A stretch of 64,000 nucleotides of DNA from CAYYFX01 sp046330135 (lineage in GTDB: Bacteria; ARS69): contig JAXLTI010000003.1 of NCBI GenBank assembly GCA_046330135.1, positions 992,001 through 1,056,000 on the forward strand. Direction: 5' to 3'. This document shows, in pieces, positions 58,907 to 64,000 of this stretch (position 1 is the stretch's first letter; every line of letters starts with the position of its first letter). The translations under genes were made by a program, and so were the position numbers. A model generated the notes under the pieces. It was not told the origin of the DNA, searched no databases, and saw only the letters and a list, made by a program, of their open reading frames with translations.

Positions 58907-59360
58907 CGGCGTTCGTCGCGTCGGCGGGGTCGCACGTGATGAGCGCGTCGTCGGCTCGTCGGCGCATGCCTCGTTCGCGCGGTGACGCCGACGCGCCGAA
59001 GGCTCGCGCGACCTCGGGCGCGATCACGGCGCGCAGCACGACGCCGACTGCTCACGTCCCGCGAGGCTGCGGTCGTCGTTGGCCGACGGGTGGTGCGCGA
59101 CGGAGCGACGCGGCGCCCGCGGGTCTCGGCCGCCACGACGCGGGTATCAGTCTCGCCTCGGGGCCGGCCTCTTCGACGCGGCTTCGCGGAGGCGGCGTAG
59201 CCAGGATGGCGGAGCCGCCGAGCGGGAGGGCGCCGGAGCCGGGACGGCGGAGGCTGACCCGTCCGAGGCGAAGAGGCCGGCCCCGAGGCGAGACGCGCGA
59301 TCCCCTGACACGGCTGAGACCGCGCAGCCCGCGGCCCCCCGAGGCGAGACGGCGAAACCA
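58907..59360. repeat. Intergenic repeat, copy 2
   Basis: 58907-58965 matches 36709-36768 and 59288-59360 matches 36878-36945, in the same order and orientation. The part between is longer here by about 215 bp, most of which is the inverted-repeat element at 59150-59294. The left end starts 17 nt after the stop of the radical-SAM-like gene. Confidence 0.6.
59150..59294. repeat. 26-bp perfect inverted repeat
   Basis: Arms at 59150-59175 (GTCTCGCCTCGGGGCC...) and 59269-59294 are exact reverse complements over 26 bp and separated by 93 bp. The end of the right arm, CCCCGAGGCGAGAC, recurs at 59337-59350, and with one change at 36925-36938. The size and layout resemble a MITE-like or REP-like element; no target-site duplication is identified. 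Confidence 0.7.
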
Positions 59361-59386
59361 GGCACCGCCTGACGGCCCTGGCGGAG

Positions 59387-60478
59387 CTAGCGGCGGCGGC
59401 GGAAGAAGGGGGCGCGTTCGGCGGTCGGGTCGCGCGGGAAGGCCGGCGCGGCGGGGGGCGAGGAGGCGGTCGGGCGCGGTGGCGCTGGGGTTGGCGGAGG
59501 AGGCGGCGGCACGGGAGTCGGCTCCGGCTCGTCGGCGAAGAGTCGGTCGAGGCGCGAGAGGACCGTGAGGGCGCCGGGCGTCAGCCAACCGATGGCCAAG
59601 GCGAGAGGGACGAACGCCGTCGAGAGGCCGTGGATGGGGTGGACCGGGAGCCACCTCGTGCCGGCGAGGCTGGCGACCGCGCCGAGCGCCGCCGCCGGCG
59701 CGAGGGGGACCGTGACGATCGCGTCCACGACGCCGGGGCGCCGTCGCACGACCTCGCGCAAGAGGACGCCGAGCAGCGCCGCGAGGACCACCTCGACAGC
59801 GACCCCTCGGCCATGGCGAAGGAAGGGACCCCCCGCGCGTCGCGTCGCCTCCAGCGCCTCGGAGCGGAACTCCGCCTCGGCTCGCTCGACGTCCTGCGTC
59901 GTCTCGCCCAAGGCATCCCGGATCTCGCGATGGAGCCGCGTCATCTCGCGGCGCCGCACGGACTCGTCCAGGTCGTCCAGCACCGGCGGCTCCTCGAGCC
60001 GGGTCTCCAGGAGCTGCGAGAGCGTCGTGAGCGTGGCGAAGGCATGGTCCGCGTCCGCGCCCACGAGACTCCTCAGCCGCACCCCGTCCGCCGCGGGGAA
60101 GGCGACGAGCGTGCCGGCCAGGCGGAGGCCCACCGGCCCGCCCTCGAGCGTGTCGATGTGCGCCGTGGACGCGTGAGCCAGGCCGGCGAGGGTCTCGTTC
60201 GCCTGTTCCACGGCGGCTTCGAGGCGCTCGCCGGCGACGCGGATCTCCCCGGCGTCCGCCAGACCCACCTCCGTCAGGGCCTCCGGCCACTGGCGAATCT
60301 CGAAGCGCCCTGCTTCCGGCGACGCCACGACCCGTACGGTCTCGAGGACTCGCGCCACGGCGGGCGGCGGGTCGGTCCGCGGGGCGATCAGCCGGAGGGC
60401 GACCCACGCGAGCGCCGCGAACAGGAGGCCCATGCGGACCCAACGGGGTGAGCTCGTGCGCGAGGTGTCGGGGATCAC
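59387..60478 (-). CDS. Membrane protein of unknown function with a proline-rich tail, 363 aa
   Basis: Layout: a membrane helix at about 16-33 (MGLLFAALAWVALRLIA), a helical, probably extracytoplasmic region (40-225) with Glu/Arg/Ala-rich helices (VAGERLEAAVEQANETLAGL, LDDLDESVRRREMTRLHREI), then three hydrophobic segments (VAVEVVLAALLGVLL, IVTVPLAPAAALGAVASLAG, STAFVPLALAIGWL), and a Pro-rich tail (PVPPPPPPTPAPPRP) ending in RRRR. No family is recognised. The helix-rich region between membrane segments recalls bacterial sensor or chemoreceptor periplasmic domains but without known motifs. The GTG at 60478 follows AGGGAAC; an ATG at 60433 is a possible alternative. Confidence 0.65.
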   Translation of the reverse strand: MIPDTSRTSSPRWVRMGLLFAALAWVALRLIAPRTDPPPAVARVLETVRVVASPEAGRFEIRQWPEALTEVGLADAGEIRVAGERLEAAVEQANETLAGLAHASTAHIDTLEGGPVGLRLAGTLVAFPAADGVRLRSLVGADADHAFATLTTLSQLLETRLEEPPVLDDLDESVRRREMTRLHREIRDALGETTQDVERAEAEFRSEALEATRRAGGPFLRHGRGVAVEVVLAALLGVLLREVVRRRPGVVDAIVTVPLAPAAALGAVASLAGTRWLPVHPIHGLSTAFVPLALAIGWLTPGALTVLSRLDRLFADEPEPTPVPPPPPPTPAPPRPTASSPPAAPAFPRDPTAERAPFFRRRR

Positions 60479-60676
60479 GTTCCCTGGGGGTCGTCGAGGG
60501 GGCCGAGCACGCTGCGTTTTCCCACGTCGAGTCTACTCCAATCTTTCCCAGCGGATGCTGTCGATCGACAGGACGTCCCAGCGCATGGTGGGCGCTGCGC
60601 AGCGCGCATAAAGAAGCGCCCCCGTCGCGTCGATCCCGAGGGGAGTTCCTGGCTCGATTCTCACCTCGGGAGACCC

Positions 60677-62332
60677 ATGCGCCCTCTCGGCCCGGCCCCC
60701 GGCCGAATCCCCCGTATCTGCGCGGCGCTCTCCGTCCTCGCGGCGTTCGGCTCGGGCTGTCTTCCGAGGACGGACGCCTCGGTCGTCGACGACGCGGCGC
60801 CGGTCGTTCCGCGGAACGGCGGCTCGTTCCACATGATGATCGAGAGGCCCGGGACGTTCGACCCCAGCATCGTCGACGACGTCTACGAGGCCTGCATCGT
60901 GAACCAGCTCTACGACGGACTGCTCGAGTTCGACGTGCATCTGAATCCCGTGCCGGCGATCGCTCGCGAGTGGACCGTGTCGCGCGACGGGCTCGAGTAC
61001 ACGTTCCTCCTCCGCGACGACGTGCGCTTCCACAACGGGAGGCGCGTCACCGCGGACGACTTCGTCTACTCGTTCACGCGGATCTTCCGCGGCGACCGCC
61101 AGGATTTCGGGATCAGCGGCACGTACCTCAGCAAGATCGACGGCGTCGGGGACTACGTCGCTCGCCGGACGAGCTCGATCCGCGGGCTGAAGGCCGTGAA
61201 CGACACGACCCTGGTGATCCGCCTGGAAGGGCCGTACGCCTCGTTCCTCTCCGCGCTCGCGATGGACCAGACGAAGGTCGTGGCGCGCGAGGAGATCGAG
61301 GGGCGCGGCGCCGACTACGACCGTCATCCCGTGGGCACCGGGCCGTTCGTGTGGGACCACCTCGACGAGGACCCTCGCGACCCGCGCATCATCCTGCGCG
61401 CGAACGAGGACTTCCGGGGCGGGCGGCCGCACTTGGACGAGGTCGTCTTCCACGTCCCGCGCGACTACAGCGTGGATGTCGCGGCCCAGGCGGCTTGCGA
61501 CGGGCGCGTCACGATGTGCGACATGCCCGCGTCCTGGCGGGGCAAGTTCCAGGGCGACCCGCGGTTCCGCATCCTGCGCCGGCCCGAGCTGTCGTTCTCG
61601 TTCATCGGCTTCCGCGTCGACCGCGCGCCGTTCCAGGACGTGCGGATCCGCCGCGCCATCGCGCACGCGATCGACCGCGAGCGCATCGCGAAGATCGACC
61701 CCATCGGACGCATCGCCGCCGTCGGCATCCTGCCGCCCGGAATGCTCGCGTACTCGCCGGAGTCCAAGACGTTCGCGTACGACCCCGCCGAGTCCGAGCG
61801 GCTCCTCGCGGAAGCCGGGTACCCGGGGGGCCGCGGGCTGCCGCCGATCACGTACTACCAGGCGAACCGCGGCGAAGCGGGGCGAGCCGCCGACCGGATC
61901 CTCCAGGAGAGCCTCGCGGCGGTCGGCATCGACGTGCGGTTCCGCTACGTCGAATGGGAGGAGTTCTCGACGGACATCGACGCGGGCCGGCTGCCGTGCG
62001 TCGGGCTCACGTGGGTGGCGGACCTTCCGGACCCGGACTCCTTCCTCGCGTCGCTGTTCTTCACGCACGGCGCCTACAACATGTTCGGGTACTCCAACCC
62101 CGTCGTGGACTCGCTCCTCGTGGCGGGCGCGCAGATGCGCGGCTCGATCGATCGCGCCGGCGTGTACCGCCGGGCCGAGCGGATCATCGTCGAAGACGTG
62201 CCGGTGGTGCCGCTCTACAACGCGGAGAACACGTTCGCCGTGCGGACGAACGTGCGCGACCTGCTCATCACTCCGTTCGGCGTCGGCAACCTCTGCATGG
62301 AAAGGATCTGGCTGGACTCGCCCGCGAGCTGA
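60677..62332 (+). CDS. Oligopeptide ABC transporter substrate-binding lipoprotein (SBP family 5), 551 aa
   Basis: The lipobox-like FGSGC follows a short hydrophobic segment (ICAALSVLAAF), so it is a lipoprotein of the periplasm. The mature protein has the SBP_bac_5 pattern: SFHMMIERPGTFDPSIVDD, IVNQLYDGLLEFD, LEYTFLLRDDVRFHNGRRVTADDFVYSF, HPVGTGPFVWDHLDE, VRIRRAIAHAIDRE, LLAEAGYPGGRGLPPI and a C-terminal VPLYNAENTF. These bind peptides or nickel for DppBCDF-type importers. No permease or ATPase gene is adjacent, and an orphan binding protein next to a sensor kinase could serve as a signal receptor. The ATG at 60677 follows GGGAGACCC. Confidence 0.92.
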   Translation: MRPLGPAPGRIPRICAALSVLAAFGSGCLPRTDASVVDDAAPVVPRNGGSFHMMIERPGTFDPSIVDDVYEACIVNQLYDGLLEFDVHLNPVPAIAREWTVSRDGLEYTFLLRDDVRFHNGRRVTADDFVYSFTRIFRGDRQDFGISGTYLSKIDGVGDYVARRTSSIRGLKAVNDTTLVIRLEGPYASFLSALAMDQTKVVAREEIEGRGADYDRHPVGTGPFVWDHLDEDPRDPRIILRANEDFRGGRPHLDEVVFHVPRDYSVDVAAQAACDGRVTMCDMPASWRGKFQGDPRFRILRRPELSFSFIGFRVDRAPFQDVRIRRAIAHAIDRERIAKIDPIGRIAAVGILPPGMLAYSPESKTFAYDPAESERLLAEAGYPGGRGLPPITYYQANRGEAGRAADRILQESLAAVGIDVRFRYVEWEEFSTDIDAGRLPCVGLTWVADLPDPDSFLASLFFTHGAYNMFGYSNPVVDSLLVAGAQMRGSIDRAGVYRRAERIIVEDVPVVPLYNAENTFAVRTNVRDLLITPFGVGNLCMERIWLDSPAS

Positions 62333-62350
62333 GCCGGCCTCGAGACGACG

Positions 62351-64000
62351 ATGAAGCAGCGCCTCCTGAGCATGACGCGATCCATCCAATCGAGATTCAT
62401 GATCTCGGTCGGCGGGCTCCTCGTGCTCTTGATGTGCGTCGTCACGGTCGCCGTGCATGACCGGTTGGCGCGGCTCCTCCTGCGGGAGACGCGGGCGCGC
62501 GGCGTGGCGATCGCCCACTCCATCGGCGCGACGACCACGAACGCGCTGTTGAACTACGACTACGTGTCCCTCGCCCAGGCCTCCGTGGAGGCGGTGCAGG
62601 AGGGCGGCATCGCGTACGTCGTGATCTTCGACAAGGAGGGGAAGGTCGCGGCGCACGCCGAGGGCGCGACGTTCCCCGACGTCCGTCCGGCGGTGCGCGT
62701 CGACACGTTCGTGGCGACCCACGGCCGCCCCGCGCCGCGGCTTCGCGAGGAGACGGTCTCGGCCGGCCGCCGATCCATCGAGGTTCTCGACGTGGCCTAC
62801 CCCGTGTACCTCGAGGACGGGGACGTGCAATGGGGCACCGTGCGGATCGGGCTCGACCTGACGCCCATGCGCAACGAGATCGCGCGTGTCCGGCTCATCC
62901 TGCTGGCCATCGGGCTCGGCGGCGTTCTCCTCGCGCTCGGGGGGACGCGCGTGATCGCCCGGCGGATCACCCGGTCCATCGACGACCTCGCCCACGGCAC
63001 GATCGCGGTATCGCGCGGCAACCTGGACCACCGCATCGACATCCACACCGGCGACGAGATCGCCGTCCTCGCGAGCCACTTCAACCACATGACCGCCCAG
63101 GTGAAGCGGCACCGCGACGAGATCGCCGTCGCGAAGCGGGAGCTGGAGGCGCTCAACGCGACGCTCGAGGAGAAGGTGGCGAAGCGCACCGCGGAGTTCC
63201 TCGCCTCGGAGGAGAAGTACCGCATCCTCGTCGAGAGCTCCCCCGATCCGATCCTCATCGTGCAGGAAGGCGTGATCGTGTTCGTGAACCCCGCCTTCGA
63301 GCGCCTCTTCGGCTGGTCGCGCGAGGAGACGCTGCGCGGGGCGCTGCGCATGGAGGAGCTCTTCGACCCTCTCGACCGCGCGCGCGCCCTGGCGGACCTG
63401 GAGGCGATCGTGGCCGGGGAATCGCGCGAGGCCGCGGAGTATCGCGGCGTCGCCAAGCAGGGCGAGGCCAAGATCTTCGAGATGCGCGGCATGCGCATCA
63501 CCTACCTCGATGCTCCCGCGGTCGAGCTCATCCTCATGGACACGACCGAGAAGAAGGCCCTGCAGGAGACCCTCATCCAGCACGAGAAGCTGCGCGCGCT
63601 CGGCGAGCTGGCGAGCGGCGTGGCCCACGACTTCAACAACATCCTCGGAATCATCCTGGGGCGTTCTCAGCTCCTCCAGCGGCGCGTGGAGGACAAGGAG
63701 ATCGTTCGCGGGCTCAAGACCATCGAGCGCGCCGCCCAGGACGGAGGTGAGACCGTGCGTCGCATCCAGGACTTCGCGCGCTCGCGCACCGAGCGGAACT
63801 TCGAGCTCATCGACGTCAACGCGTTGCTGCAGGAGGTCGTCGAGATCACGCGGACGCGCTGGCGCGACCAGGCGGAGGTGCGCGACGTCCGCATCGACGT
63901 CCGCCTCGACCTGGGCGCGGTGGCGCCCGTGCGCGGCAACGGCGCGGAGCTCCGCGAGGTCTACACGAACCTCGTCTTCAACTCGGTCGACGCGATGCCG
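62351..64000 (+). CDS. Membrane histidine kinase with HAMP and PAS domains, truncated by the window end
   Basis: The frame is open to the last base, giving 550 codons with no stop. Order: N-terminal helix (MISVGGLLVLLMCVVTVAV, about 17-36), a periplasmic PAS-like sensor domain (ALLNYDYVSLAQASVEAVQE, YVVIFDKEGKVAAHAEG), a second helix (LILLAIGLGGVLLALGGT), HAMP, a coiled coil (LEALNATLEEKVAKRTAEFL), a PAS domain (KYRILVESSPDPILIVQ, VFVNPAFERLFGW), then the HisKA dimerisation helix with the phospho-acceptor His426 in GVAHDFNNILG, and the start of the ATPase N-box (REVYTNLVFNSVDAMP). It is an NtrB/hybrid-type kinase. It follows the binding-protein gene by 18 nt and is probably co-transcribed, so it may sense the same ligand. 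A response regulator or receiver domain would lie beyond the window. Confidence 0.93.
   Translation, partial: MKQRLLSMTRSIQSRFMISVGGLLVLLMCVVTVAVHDRLARLLLRETRARGVAIAHSIGATTTNALLNYDYVSLAQASVEAVQEGGIAYVVIFDKEGKVAAHAEGATFPDVRPAVRVDTFVATHGRPAPRLREETVSAGRRSIEVLDVAYPVYLEDGDVQWGTVRIGLDLTPMRNEIARVRLILLAIGLGGVLLALGGTRVIARRITRSIDDLAHGTIAVSRGNLDHRIDIHTGDEIAVLASHFNHMTAQVKRHRDEIAVAKRELEALNATLEEKVAKRTAEFLASEEKYRILVESSPDPILIVQEGVIVFVNPAFERLFGWSREETLRGALRMEELFDPLDRARALADLEAIVAGESREAAEYRGVAKQGEAKIFEMRGMRITYLDAPAVELILMDTTEKKALQETLIQHEKLRALGELASGVAHDFNNILGIILGRSQLLQRRVEDKEIVRGLKTIERAAQDGGETVRRIQDFARSRTERNFELIDVNALLQEVVEITRTRWRDQAEVRDVRIDVRLDLGAVAPVRGNGAELREVYTNLVFNSVDAMP

Larger units (their letters stand above)
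58891..59386. other. Convergent intergenic region with repeats
   Basis: This 496-bp region between two converging genes holds intergenic repeat copy 2 (58907-59360) and, inside it, a 26-bp perfect inverted repeat (59150-59294). Several open frames cross it but they have palindrome-derived, Arg/Pro/Ala-biased sequence and no credible start sites, so I call no gene. Confidence 0.6.

Noticed and set aside
59079..59372. A 97-residue open frame in the repeat region with paired GLG/PAPRR segments
   Set aside because: The symmetry comes from the DNA inverted repeat; no ribosome site and no protein-like composition, so not called as a gene.
1..64000. CRISPR arrays, rRNA operons, IS transposases and phage genes
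   Set aside because: None seen: no regularly spaced direct repeats, no rRNA-like sequence and no transposase, integrase or capsid motifs among the credible ORFs.

Overview
The window is a GC-rich (roughly 70%), densely coded stretch of a Gram-negative chromosome. Outer-membrane beta-barrels, lipoproteins with lipoboxes, two signal peptidases I and many exported proteins indicate a didermal envelope. Three large secreted proteins end in an FlgD-like Ig/T9SS-type C-terminal module. With the GldA/GldG-like transporter cluster this points to the FCB-related, high-GC lineages (for example Eisenbacteria- or Krumholzibacteria-like bacteria). That assignment is an inference from protein architecture, since no rRNA or marker phylogeny is available here. 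I see no tRNA, rRNA, CRISPR array, transposase or phage gene.

Layout. 170-5629: a small TPR protein, an outer-membrane barrel, a fused 2-oxoacid dehydrogenase E1 and a large exported TPR protein. 5643-9799: an aldo/keto reductase, cysteine-synthase-like enzyme and glycosyltransferase operon (minus), divergent from two tandem signal peptidases. 9921-15162: a sulfatase-fold lipoprotein with TPRs, a very acidic 76-aa protein, the thiamin thiazole operon thiG-thiH-thiS and a divergent thiE-like gene. 15318-22329: a PqqB-like hydrolase, a barrel, a divergent NAD kinase, a duplicated beta-propeller protein, a branched-chain aminotransferase and glutamate dehydrogenase. 22602-33030: a secreted protein, an M2/M3 peptidase, RNase R, an exported HExxH metalloprotease, a MATE transporter, a GNAT enzyme, a DUF2461-like protein and an SDR. 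33049-39212: M28 and M1 peptidases and a YyaL/DUF255 thioredoxin lipoprotein. 39610-45944: a Gld-type ABC exporter, GldG-like and DUF4340 proteins and a polyferredoxin. 46237-49507: trpS followed by two serine hydrolases. 49702-57164: an FG-GAP protein, a beta-helix lipoprotein, a subtilisin and an SGNH-like protein. 57181-64000: a catalytically dead transpeptidase-like protein, a radical-SAM-like protein lacking a cluster cysteine, a membrane protein, a peptide-binding lipoprotein and a truncated histidine kinase.

How it fits together. Secreted and lipoprotein peptidases (S8, M1, M28, HExxH, M2/M3), a peptide-binding lipoprotein, an aminotransferase, glutamate dehydrogenase and a 2-oxoacid dehydrogenase suggest a protein- and amino-acid-consuming heterotroph. 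Many genes overlap by 1-20 nt and use GTG or TTG starts. Where promoters are readable they look like sigma-70 type (TTGnnn, 16-18 bp, TAnnnT), some with an extended -10.

The most unusual material is: (i) a shared C-terminal tail, W-x-x-L-x-x-x-[YF]-R at the very end, on three otherwise unrelated exported proteins; (ii) a divergent pair of enzyme-fold proteins that both lack key catalytic residues, next to a large palindromic element; (iii) a dispersed intergenic repeat family and two long inverted repeats in convergent intergenic regions; and (iv) a 76-aa protein that is 55% Asp/Glu.
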